Source of the DNA: Halictus rubicundus
Lineage: Eukaryota; Arthropoda; Insecta; Hymenoptera; Halictidae
Reading direction: 5' to 3'
Length of the DNA: 64,000 bases
NCBI RefSeq assembly: GCF_050948215.1
Contig: NW_027488565.1
Span: 372,001-436,000 of the forward strand
Under the pieces are notes generated by a model, which did not search any database, had not been told where the DNA came from, and saw only the letters and a program-made list of their open reading frames with translations. The position numbers and the translations under genes are program-made. Of the stretch, positions 29,201 to 36,921 are shown one piece after another; position 1 is the first letter of the stretch, and each line of letters begins with the position of its first letter.

Positions 29201-32088
29201 GGATAGGATAGGATTGAGGATAGATAGGATAGAGGATAGAATAGGATAGAGGATAGGAAACGATAGAGGATACTATAGGATAGATTATAGGATAGGATTG
29301 AGGATTGCATAGGAATGAGGATAGGATAGGATTGGATAGAGGATAGGATAGGATAGAGGATAGGATAGGATTGAGGATAGGATAGGATTGAGGATAGGAT
29401 AGGATAGAGGATAGGAAAGGATAGAGGATACTATAGGATAGACTATAGGATAGGATTGAGATTAGCATAGGAATGAGGATAGGATAGGATAGGATAGAGG
29501 ATAGGATACGATAAGACGATAGGATAAGATAGAGGATAGGATAGAATAGAGGACAGAATAGGATAGAGGATAAGATAGGATAGAGGATAGGATAGGATAG
29601 AGGATAAGATAGGATAGTGGATAGGATAGGATAGAGCATACGATAGAGGATAGGATAGGGTACGATAGAGAATAGTATAGGATATATGGTATTATAGGGT
29701 AGAGGATAGGATAGGATAGAGGATAGGATATTGGATTGGATAGCATAGAGGATAGGATAGGATAGAGCATAAGATAGAGAATAGGATAGGATAGAGGATA
29801 GGAAAGAGGATAGCATAGAGGATAGGATAGGATAGAGGATAGGATACGATATTATAGAGGAAAGGATAGGATAGAGGATAGGATACGATATTATAGAGGA
29901 AAGGATAGGATAGAGAATAGGATAGGATAGAGGATAGGATAGGATTGAGGATAGGATAGGACAGAGGATAGGATATGATAGAGGATAGGTTAGGATTGCG
30001 GTTAGGATGGGATAGTGATATAGGATAGGATAGAGCATACGATAGAGGATAGGATAGGGTAGGATAGAGAATAGTATAGGATACATGGTATTATAGGGTA
30101 CAGGATAGGATAGGGGATTGGAGAGCATAGAGGATAGGATATGATAGAGCATACGATAGAGGATAGGATAGAGGATAGGATAGAGGATTGGATATGATAG
30201 AGGATAGGATAGGATAGAGGATAGGATAGGATTGAGGAGAGGATAGGATATGAGATTGGATAGGATAGAGGATAGGATTGGATAGAGGATAGGATAGGAT
30301 AGAGGATAGGATAGGATAGAGGATAGGATTCGATATTATAGAGGAAAGGATAGGATAGAGAATAGGATAGGATAGAGGATAGGAAAGAGGATAGCATAGA
30401 GGATAGGATAGGATAGAGGATAGGATACGATATTATAGAGGAAAGGATAGGATAGAGGATAGGATACGATATTATAGAGGAAAGGATAGGATAGAGAATA
30501 GGATAGGATAGAGGATAGGATAGGATTGAGGATAGGATAGGACAGAGGATAGGATATGATAGAGGATAGGATAGGATAGAGGATAGGATAGGATTGAGGA
30601 GAGGATAGGATATGAGATTGGATAGGATAGAGGATAGGATTGGATAGAGGATAGGATAGGATAGAGGATAGGATAGGATAGAGGATAGGATTCGATATTA
30701 TAGAGGAAAGGATAGGATAGAGAATAGGATAGGATAGAGGATAGGAAAGAGGATAGGATAGAGGATAGGATAGGATAGAGGATAGGATACGATATTATAG
30801 AGGAAAGGATAGGATAGAGAATAGGATAGGATAGAGGATAGGATAGAGGATAGGATAGAGGATAGGATAGAGAATAGGATACGATAAGAGGATATTAAAG
30901 GATAGAGGAGAGGATAGGATTGAGGATAGGATAGGATAGAGAATAGGATAGGGGATTGGATAGGATAGAGGAGAGGATAGGATAGAGCATACGATAGAGG
31001 ATAGCATAAGATAGAGGATAGGATAGGATAGAGGATAGAATAGCATTGAGGATAGGATAGGATCGAGGATAGGATAGGATTGAGGATAGGATAGAGGATA
31101 GGATAGAGGATAGGATACGATAGAGGATAATAGAGGATAGAGTATAGGATTGGATTGAGGATAGGATAGGATAGAGTATAGAATAGGATAGAGGATAGGA
31201 TAGGATAGAGGATAGTATAGGGGATTGATAGGATAGAGATTAGGATAGGATAGAGGATATTATAGAATAGAGGATAGGATAGGATAGAGGATAGGATAGG
31301 ATTGAGGATAGATAGGATAGAGGATAGAATAGGATAGAGGATAGGAAACGATAGAGGATACTATAGGATAGATTATAGGATAGGATTGAGGATAGCATAG
31401 GAATGAGGATAGGATAGGATTGGATAGAGGATAGGATAGGATAGAGGATAGGATAGGATTGAGGATAGGATAGGATTGAGGATAGGATAGGATAGAGGAT
31501 AGGAAAGGATAGAGGATACTATAGGATAGACTATAGGATAGGATTGAGATTAGCATAGGAATGAGGATAGGATAGGATAGGATAGAGGATAGGATACGAT
31601 AAGACGATAGGATAAGATAGAGGATAGGATAGAATAGAGGACAGAATAGGATAGAGGATAAGATAGGATAGAGGATAGGATAGGATAGAGGATAAGGTAG
31701 GATAGTGGATAGGATAGGATAGAGCATACGATAGAGGATAGGATAGGGTACGATAGAGAATAGTATAGGATATATGGTATTATAGGGTAGAGGATAGGAT
31801 AGGATAGAGGATAGCATATTGGATTGGATAGCATAGAGGATAGGATAGGATAGAGCATACGATAGAGGATAGGATAGGATAGAGGATAGGATAGGATAGA
31901 GAATAGGATAGGATAGAAGATAGGATAGGATAGAGAATAGGGTAGAGGATTGGATAGGATAGAGGATAGGATACGATAGAGGATAATATAGGATACAGGA
32001 TAGGATAGGATTGAGGATAGGATTGGAAAGAGGATAGGTTAGGATAGAGGATAGGATAGGATTGAGGATAGGATAGGATTGAGGATAG

Positions 32089-32093
32089 GATAG
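32089..32093 (+). repeat. Target-site duplication, left copy (GATAG)
   Basis: Five bases directly before the 5' LTR, repeated at 36917-36921 directly after the 3' LTR. Five base pairs is the usual duplication length for copia-type integrases. GATAG is very common in this array, so the match alone is weak; the paralogous empty site at 20928-20932 makes it convincing. Confidence 0.9.
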
Positions 32094-32369
32094 TGTTGGG
32101 AAGCGAGTAAATTTAGTTCCAATGAGCGGTGTGAGAACCACTGTACGAGTTGAGCGCCACTGAACGGTGCCTGCGCGGCGTGCGATACGTAGATGCGTGT
32201 TAGTTGGATTTCGGCGCTCTCTCAAGTAAACACGAGGTGTTCGACAAATGTAACCTTTATATATTCACTACATTATTCATTATTATACTCCACATTACAA
32301 CATTTAAATACAGTGTTAGATCTCTTCCTGCACACCACCTAATCATCCAATAAGATCCAACATTCAACA
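32094..32369 (+). repeat. 5' LTR
   Basis: 276 bp, beginning TGTTGGGAAG and ending ATTCAACA, so the ends form the inverted repeat TGTTG/CAACA with the canonical TG...CA termini. The first 125 bases (U3) are GC- and CpG-rich; the remainder is AT-rich. A TATA-like box at 32258-32265 suggests the RNA start lies some 25-30 bases downstream. It matches 36641-36916 without any difference that I could see. Confidence 0.97.
32258..32265 (+). promoter_or_regulatory. TATA-like box of the LTR promoter
   Basis: TATATATT, 165 bases into the LTR and just after the GC-rich half. It is the best TATA candidate in the LTR. By usual spacing, transcription would start near 32285-32295, making R/U5 about 75-85 bases long. 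The start itself is inferred. The same box occurs in the 3' LTR at 36805-36812. Confidence 0.55.
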
Positions 32370-32431
32370 TGGTAGCAGAGCGTGGTTGGCTGATTATACT
32401 GGTGATTGCAACAAATTCGGAAGAGTTCTAG
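32369..32431 (+). CDS. Short upstream open reading frame at the LTR/PBS junction
   Basis: A 20-codon frame starting MVAERGW. Its ATG is made from the last base of the LTR (A at 32369) and the first two of the primer-binding site. It ends at TAG 32429-32431, two codons (AAG GTT) before the polyprotein ATG at 32438 and in the same frame. No ATG lies between the TATA box and this point, so it would be the first ATG on a TATA-initiated transcript. Whether it is translated is unknown. It could lower translation of Gag-Pol, or be by-passed by re-initiation, leaky scanning or stop read-through. It may also simply be a by-product of the CA/TGG junction that every element with such a primer site has. 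Confidence 0.3.
   Translation: MVAERGWLIILVIATNSEEF
32370..32387 (+). other. Primer-binding site (initiator-Met tRNA type)
   Basis: TGGTAGCAGAGCGTGGTT begins at the first base after the 5' LTR. It is complementary to the 3' end of eukaryotic initiator methionine tRNA (which ends ...CUGCUACCA) at all but one of 18 positions; the mismatch is the C at 32381. Priming of minus-strand DNA by this tRNA is common in copia-group and other LTR elements. Drosophila copia itself is known to use an internal tRNA fragment instead, so this element differs from it. Confidence 0.88.
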
Positions 32432-32437
32432 AAGGTT

Positions 32438-35400
32438 ATGGGAACACGTGGAGCTGGAATAGTAGACGAATCTAAAACTAAAGACGAAGTAAGAAAACGG
32501 TTTGTAAAGTGTGTACAAAAGGTTATAAAGTTAAATAAAGTGGTAAAAGTGCTCAAAGAAACTGAACAGGAAAACATAAAAGTTTTGGAAGAAAGTAAAT
32601 GGGAAAATAGACAAGTCAACATGGCGGATGAATTCAAGATGACGCTACCTATTTTCGATGGAAAAGATTACAGCACGTGGAAGAAGAGAATTGTGATTTT
32701 TCTAAGAATGAAAAAATGTGAAACAGTGATACAACGCGAGAGAGCTGCAACGGAGAATGAAGCCACGTGGAACGAGAAAGATCTAAAGGCAATGAATTAC
32801 ATTTATAGTGCCTTGTCAAACAGACAAATGGAATTAGTCAATGACGAAAATACCAGCTGTGAAATAATCAAGAAATTAGACAAGCTGTACCTACGTGAGT
32901 CAACCGCATTACAAATCTGTGTAAGAAATAAACTGGAACGGTTAAAATTAAAAGACTTTACTGAAACAAGTGAATTCTACAGTGAATTTGAAAAATTGAC
33001 AATTGAGCTGAAAAATGCCGGTGCTACGGTAAATGAACCAGAAAAGTTAAATTATCTTCTGAGAACGCTACCAAGTTCCTTAAGCCATATTGGTGATTTA
33101 GTTGATGTGTTGCCCGAGCAAGAAAGAACTGTTGACTATGTTATAAATAAAATAAAGTTATACGAAGAACGTGAAAGGGATGAAAATCAAAGTTCAAAAA
33201 TTAAAAGTGGCAACTCAAATGTATTTCGAAGTGAAGTAAAAAAGGACAGAACGTGTTACAAATGCGGTAAGCCTGGACATTATCAATATGAGTGTACGAG
33301 CCAGAACAACGGTGGAAACTTCTGGAGAGGTTCGAGAGGAGGAAGACAGCAGCAAGCGCCAGGAGGCGCGAGATACCAGCACCAACAGCGGGGAAGAGTC
33401 AGCTATAGCAGAGGCAGCAGCGCGTACCAAGGTACAGGTCATCGAGGACGAGGCTGTCAACAACGGCGAGACCGTCAGATCGCAGATCAAGACACGATGA
33501 CATTCTTGACCGAGACAGAGGGTAGAGTAAGCTACAGTAGCGAGGTAAATAATTGCGAAAATAAATTAGAATGGGTATTAGATAGCGGATGTTCGGACCA
33601 CATTATAAACAACGATAAATATTTTGTAAAATTAAGCAATTTAGACAATCCGATAAATGTTAAAGTGGGAGATGGCCGAACATTAAAAGCGACTAAAGTA
33701 GGAGACGTTAAAACAAAATTTATAACGAATTTTAACGAAAAGGAAATAATATTAAAAGATGTATTCTTCGTTAAAGAGATGGATAGAAATCTAATGAGTT
33801 TTGGTAAAATAGCAGAGAAAGCGAAAATAGTTTCAGTTGGAAATAATTCAAAGATTTACGCGGGAAATAAATTGATAGGAGTCGCGAACAAAGCAAATAA
33901 TGTGTATAAGATAAACACAGTAGTCGAGAGTAAACAGAGTTATATCGCTGAAGATATAAATAACGGCATGACTTTGAAAGAGAAATTCCATAGGATTCTT
34001 GGACATGTAAACTTTGGGTATTTGAATATTCTGAGTAAAAATAATTTAGTCGAAGGCTTACCGAGTAATTTAGAGAATGAATATCTGAGATGCGGTACAT
34101 GTATACAAAATAAAATGACTAACACTACTTTCGAAAATAATAGATATAGAGCGAAGGAGATAGGAGAAATTATACATGCAGATGTAAACGGACCGCATAG
34201 CACAGTAGGGTGTATGGGAGAAAGATACTTTTTAGTCTTGATTGATGATTTTAGTAAAGCTGGAAAAGTTTACACAATGAAAAATAAAAATGAAGTATGC
34301 CATTGGATTATAACTTATGTTAACTTAATAGAAAATTTAACAGAGAAAAAAATTAAACGGTTTAGATGCGATAACGGTAAAGAATTTTTGAATAAAGACA
34401 TTTACGAATTTGCGAAGGGAAAAGGAATTTTCATTGAACCATGTCCTCCGTATGTTCACGAATTGAACGGAACTGCTGAACGATATAATAGGTCAATAAT
34501 GGAAACAGCAAGATGTTTACTAGCAGACGCGAGAATACACAATAGATTTTGGCCAGAAGTAGTTAAAACAGCAGCATACTTAAAAAACAGAACGTTAGCA
34601 AATACCTTGGAAAAAAAGACTCCATATGAAATTATGATGGGAAGGAAGCCCGATATTAAAAATTTGAAACTGTACGGGAGTAGAGTTTTTGTTAAAGTTC
34701 CGGAGATAAAAAGAAAAAACAAATGGGATAGAAAAGCCGATTTAGGAATTTTAGTCGGTTATGAAGATGTAGGCTATAGGATTCTCATAAATAATAAAAT
34801 TGTTGTAGCCAAACATGTAGATATTATCGATGAAAACGTAAAGTTAGTTGGGTTCAAAGGTAACGATGAAATTACTGATAATAGTTTAAATGGAAGTGAG
34901 ATAGATCAACAAAGCATAATTGATGAAAATGATAGTATTGAAAATGATGGTAGGGAAAATAATGGAAACAATGTAAATATTCAACCCAATACAAGTATTC
35001 AAAAGTTAGAACCAGTAAGAAGGTCAGAAAGAAAGAAAAATCCTGTAAAGCGATATGGAGATCCAGTAACAAATTGTATTTACGTAAATTATGTAAGCGT
35101 AGATAGTCCGGAAAATTACAACGAGGCTATAAACAGTAATGATAGTGAAAATTGGCGAGATGCGATGAACAAAGAGATTGAATGTTTAAAAAGAAATGAT
35201 ACGTGGAAATTAGTTGAGAAACCAAAAGATAAAAAAATATTAGATTTAAAATGGGTGTATACAAAAAAGGCTGAGAATCAGTTTAAGGCTAGAATTGTAG
35301 TAAGAGGGTTTCAACAAAGAGAAATACTTGAAGACATTTATTCGCCAGTAGCAAGGACACAAACATTAAAAATTCTGTTAAATTACTGTGTGCAAAACGA

Positions 35401-36613
35401 TTTAGAAATAGACCAAATGGATGTAGAAGCCGCATTCCTTAACGGGAAAATAAAGTCGGAAGTGTATGTGAAACAACCTCAAGGTTATGACGATAACACA
35501 GGGAGAGTGTGTAAGCTCGAAAAATCATTGTACGGACTACGCGAAAGTCCACGCGCATGGTATGAGTGCTTGGATAAATTTTTGTTAGATTTAGGATTTG
35601 AGAAGAGTAAGATTGATTATTGTTTATACATTATAAAAATTAATGATAAAAAAGTTTACTTAATTATTTTTGTTGATGATTTACTAATTTGTGGTCAAAG
35701 TAGAAAATTAATGGAATATATTAAAAGGAAATTAGCAGTAAAATTTCGAATGAAAGACATGGGCCAAATAAGAACGTATCTAGGCATAAATATTAACTAT
35801 GAGTATAAAAATAAAAGTATGACGCTAGATCAGGAAAGTTATATTAAATCATTGGCAACAAAATATGAAATCAAAGATGCAAAATTATATGCGACGCCGA
35901 TGGAGCAAAATTTAAAATGTGAACCCGCACTATCAGCATCAAGTGACTTAAAGTATAGAAATTTAATCGGTGCACTTTTATATATAAGTTCGAGTACTAG
36001 ACCGGATATTTGTTATTGTGTTAACTATCTAAGCAGATTCCAAAATTGCCATGACCAAAGTCATTATAAATACGCTTTAAGAATATTAAAATATTTATAT
36101 TACACCAAAGAATTAAAGTTAAAATTTGAGAAAAATCTGAACGCAGATATATTAGATTGTTGTGTAGATGCTGATTGGGCGGGAGATATAGTTGATAGAA
36201 AATCCACGACTGGATATGTAATAAGAATGTATGGTAATAGTATTTTCTGGAAATCAAAGAAACAAGATATTGTAACAAAATCATCCACAGAAGCAGAGTA
36301 TGTTGCGTTGTCTGTATGCGTGAGTGAGGTTAAATTAATTAAAGAATTATTAAAGGATTTTGAAATAAAGATTAATGAGCCGATACAAATTTATGAGGAT
36401 AACGCAGGTGCAATCAGTATAAGTAAATTTGGAAATTTAACAAAGAAATCTAAGTACATAGAAACGCACTATCATTTTGTAAATGAAAATTATTTAAATA
36501 GAGAGATTAATGTAATAAAAATAGATTCAGAGGAAAATCCTGCAGATATCTTTACTAAGTCATTAGGACGTACTAAGTTTGAAAAGTTCAGAGAAGAATT
36601 AAAGATTTGTTAA
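32438..36613 (+). CDS. Copia-type Gag-Pol polyprotein (1,391 aa)
   Basis: It encodes everything needed for retrotransposition in one frame. Visible parts: Gag with DUF4219/UBN2-like N-terminal region (about 62-250); zinc knuckle CYKCGKPGHYQYEC (273-286); an Arg/Gly/Gln-rich tail (297-345); aspartic protease motif DSGCSDHI (382-389); integrase HHCC zinc finger (H518, H523, C552, C555) and catalytic D582, D645, E681 (DD35E); a Asn/Asp-rich linker with the RRSERKKNPVKRYG motif (861-874); reverse transcriptase with QMDVEAAFLNG (D995) and FVDD (1078-1081); RNase H with DADWAGD, STEAEY and DNAGA; and the C-terminal ADIFTKSL motif. All catalytic residues are present and the length is typical for copia. 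The start at 32438 has G at -3 and +4. The ATG at 32621 (Met62, context CAACATGG) begins where many copia Gags begin and is a good alternative. Stop is TAA 36611-36613. How extra Gag is made is not evident; no frameshift site separates gag and pol. Confidence 0.96.
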   Translation: MGTRGAGIVDESKTKDEVRKRFVKCVQKVIKLNKVVKVLKETEQENIKVLEESKWENRQVNMADEFKMTLPIFDGKDYSTWKKRIVIFLRMKKCETVIQRERAATENEATWNEKDLKAMNYIYSALSNRQMELVNDENTSCEIIKKLDKLYLRESTALQICVRNKLERLKLKDFTETSEFYSEFEKLTIELKNAGATVNEPEKLNYLLRTLPSSLSHIGDLVDVLPEQERTVDYVINKIKLYEERERDENQSSKIKSGNSNVFRSEVKKDRTCYKCGKPGHYQYECTSQNNGGNFWRGSRGGRQQQAPGGARYQHQQRGRVSYSRGSSAYQGTGHRGRGCQQRRDRQIADQDTMTFLTETEGRVSYSSEVNNCENKLEWVLDSGCSDHIINNDKYFVKLSNLDNPINVKVGDGRTLKATKVGDVKTKFITNFNEKEIILKDVFFVKEMDRNLMSFGKIAEKAKIVSVGNNSKIYAGNKLIGVANKANNVYKINTVVESKQSYIAEDINNGMTLKEKFHRILGHVNFGYLNILSKNNLVEGLPSNLENEYLRCGTCIQNKMTNTTFENNRYRAKEIGEIIHADVNGPHSTVGCMGERYFLVLIDDFSKAGKVYTMKNKNEVCHWIITYVNLIENLTEKKIKRFRCDNGKEFLNKDIYEFAKGKGIFIEPCPPYVHELNGTAERYNRSIMETARCLLADARIHNRFWPEVVKTAAYLKNRTLANTLEKKTPYEIMMGRKPDIKNLKLYGSRVFVKVPEIKRKNKWDRKADLGILVGYEDVGYRILINNKIVVAKHVDIIDENVKLVGFKGNDEITDNSLNGSEIDQQSIIDENDSIENDGRENNGNNVNIQPNTSIQKLEPVRRSERKKNPVKRYGDPVTNCIYVNYVSVDSPENYNEAINSNDSENWRDAMNKEIECLKRNDTWKLVEKPKDKKILDLKWVYTKKAENQFKARIVVRGFQQREILEDIYSPVARTQTLKILLNYCVQNDLEIDQMDVEAAFLNGKIKSEVYVKQPQGYDDNTGRVCKLEKSLYGLRESPRAWYECLDKFLLDLGFEKSKIDYCLYIIKINDKKVYLIIFVDDLLICGQSRKLMEYIKRKLAVKFRMKDMGQIRTYLGININYEYKNKSMTLDQESYIKSLATKYEIKDAKLYATPMEQNLKCEPALSASSDLKYRNLIGALLYISSSTRPDICYCVNYLSRFQNCHDQSHYKYALRILKYLYYTKELKLKFEKNLNADILDCCVDADWAGDIVDRKSTTGYVIRMYGNSIFWKSKKQDIVTKSSTEAEYVALSVCVSEVKLIKELLKDFEIKINEPIQIYEDNAGAISISKFGNLTKKSKYIETHYHFVNENYLNREINVIKIDSEENPADIFTKSLGRTKFEKFREELKIC
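33254..33295 (+). other. Gag zinc knuckle (CCHC) segment
   Basis: Residues 273-286, with C273, C276, H281 and C286 in exact CX2CX4HX4C spacing. This is the nucleocapsid motif that binds the element RNA in virus-like particles. It is followed by an RG/Q-rich tail (297-345) likely to add nucleic-acid binding. Confidence 0.95.
33563..33877 (+). other. Aspartic protease domain of Gag-Pol
   Basis: Roughly residues 376-480. LDSGCSDHI at 381-389 carries the catalytic Asp382-Ser-Gly and is preceded by the usual Trp (W379). The downstream VFFVKEMDRNLMSFGKI stretch (442-458) matches the conserved copia protease end, where L-x-S precedes the pre-integrase region. It would cut the polyprotein in the particle. 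Domain edges are estimated. Confidence 0.9.
33950..34762 (+). other. Integrase domain (pre-integrase zinc finger plus DDE core)
   Basis: Residues about 505-775. The HX4H-X28-CX2C finger is formed by H518, H523, C552 and C555. The catalytic triad is D582 (HADVNGP), D645 (RCDNGKEF) and E681 (NGTAERYNR), with 62 and 35 residues between them. The usual copia TPQQNG before the Glu is VHELNG here. The core is followed by GSRVFVKVPE and LGILVGYE (747-775), the standard copia integrase C-terminal part. Confidence 0.95.
35186..35917 (+). other. Reverse transcriptase domain
   Basis: Residues about 917-1160. Conserved blocks: TWKLVEKP (922-929), LKWVYTKK, KARIVVRGFQQ, DQMDVEAAFLNG with catalytic D995, LEKSLYGLRESPRAWY (1027-1042; most relatives have LKQSPRAW) and FVDD at 1078-1081 with catalytic D1080 and D1081. 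Then MGQIRTYLGI (1108-1117) and DQESYIKSLATKY follow. Copies the RNA into cDNA in the particle. Confidence 0.96.
36149..36565 (+). other. RNase H domain
   Basis: Residues about 1238-1376. CVDADWAGD (1242-1250), DRKSTTGYV, SSTEAEYVAL (1282-1291), YEDNAGAI (1319-1326) and HYHFVNE (1344-1350) supply the expected acidic and His residues. The segment closes with NPADIFTKSL (1367-1376), the copia signature near the polyprotein end. The usual KHIDIRYHF reads KYIETHYHF. Removes RNA from the RNA:DNA hybrid. Confidence 0.93.
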
Positions 36614-36631
36614 ATAAAAAAAACTAAATTT

Positions 36632-36640
36632 AAGGAGGCG
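36632..36640 (+). other. Polypurine tract
   Basis: AAGGAGGCG lies immediately before the 3' LTR and is purine except for one C at 36639. It would prime plus-strand DNA synthesis. An AATAAA hexamer at 36613-36618 overlaps the stop codon, but it precedes the 3' LTR and is too early to be the main polyadenylation signal. Confidence 0.8.
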
Positions 36641-36916
36641 TGTTGGGAAGCGAGTAAATTTAGTTCCAATGAGCGGTGTGAGAACCACTGTACGAGTTGA
36701 GCGCCACTGAACGGTGCCTGCGCGGCGTGCGATACGTAGATGCGTGTTAGTTGGATTTCGGCGCTCTCTCAAGTAAACACGAGGTGTTCGACAAATGTAA
36801 CCTTTATATATTCACTACATTATTCATTATTATACTCCACATTACAACATTTAAATACAGTGTTAGATCTCTTCCTGCACACCACCTAATCATCCAATAA
36901 GATCCAACATTCAACA
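36641..36916 (+). repeat. 3' LTR
   Basis: 276 bp, TGTTGGGAAG to ATTCAACA, with no difference seen from the 5' LTR. The RNA end would be placed here. The only weak polyadenylation-like hexamer is AATAAG near 36895-36902, so 3'-end formation may be inefficient and read-through into the satellite is possible. Confidence 0.97.
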
Positions 36917-36921
36917 GATAG
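36917..36921 (+). repeat. Target-site duplication, right copy (GATAG)
   Basis: Matches 32089-32093. The array resumes at once, in the same orientation and in register with the paralogous empty site at 20928. Confidence 0.9.

Larger units (their letters stand above)
1..32093. repeat. GGATA-based satellite array, left part
   Basis: A continuous tandem array built from (GGATA)nGA units, mostly the 17-mer GGATAGGATAGGATAGA and the 12-mer GGATAGGATAGA. All units are in the same orientation and the + strand is almost free of C. Point variants recur as ordered markers: GGATTGAGG, ATACGATATTATAG, ACTATAGGATAGATTATAG, AGCATACGATAG and a unit with ATGGTATTATAGGGTA. They define kilobase-scale higher-order repeats annotated separately. 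I found no coding, RNA or single-copy sequence here. Minus-strand frames stay open only because TATCC repeats lack stop codons. Biological role is unknown; centromeric, pericentromeric or subtelomeric heterochromatin are all possible. Confidence 0.97.
32094..36916 (+). mobile_element. Full-length Ty1/copia LTR retrotransposon, 4,823 bp
   Basis: Complete structure in order: 276-bp 5' LTR, tRNA-iMet-type primer-binding site directly after it, single Gag-Pol reading frame of 1,391 codons, purine tract, 276-bp 3' LTR, and 5-bp target duplication. Integrase lies before reverse transcriptase in the polyprotein, the order that defines the copia superfamily as opposed to gypsy. The two LTRs are identical by eye over all 276 bases and the frame has no stop or frameshift, so the insertion is young and the copy may still be autonomous. 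There is no envelope-like frame between pol and the 3' LTR (only 27 bases from the stop to the LTR). The element is transcribed along the G-rich strand of the satellite. Confidence 0.97.

Noticed and set aside
31260..32225. Minus-strand 321-codon frame whose first ~45 residues look like ordinary protein
   Set aside because: The ordinary part is the antisense of the 5' LTR and the rest is satellite; a chance fusion across the insertion junction.
32370..32387. A tRNA gene fragment
   Set aside because: Only the tRNA 3'-end complement is present, directly after the LTR; this is the primer-binding site.
33215..33500. Small open frames on both strands inside gag (91 codons minus, 70 codons plus)
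   Set aside because: Shadows of the GC-rich RG tail of the Gag-Pol frame; no independent start context or homology signal.
36613..36618. AATAAA as the polyadenylation signal of the element
   Set aside because: It overlaps the stop codon and lies before the 3' LTR. RNA ended there would lack the R region needed for strand transfer.
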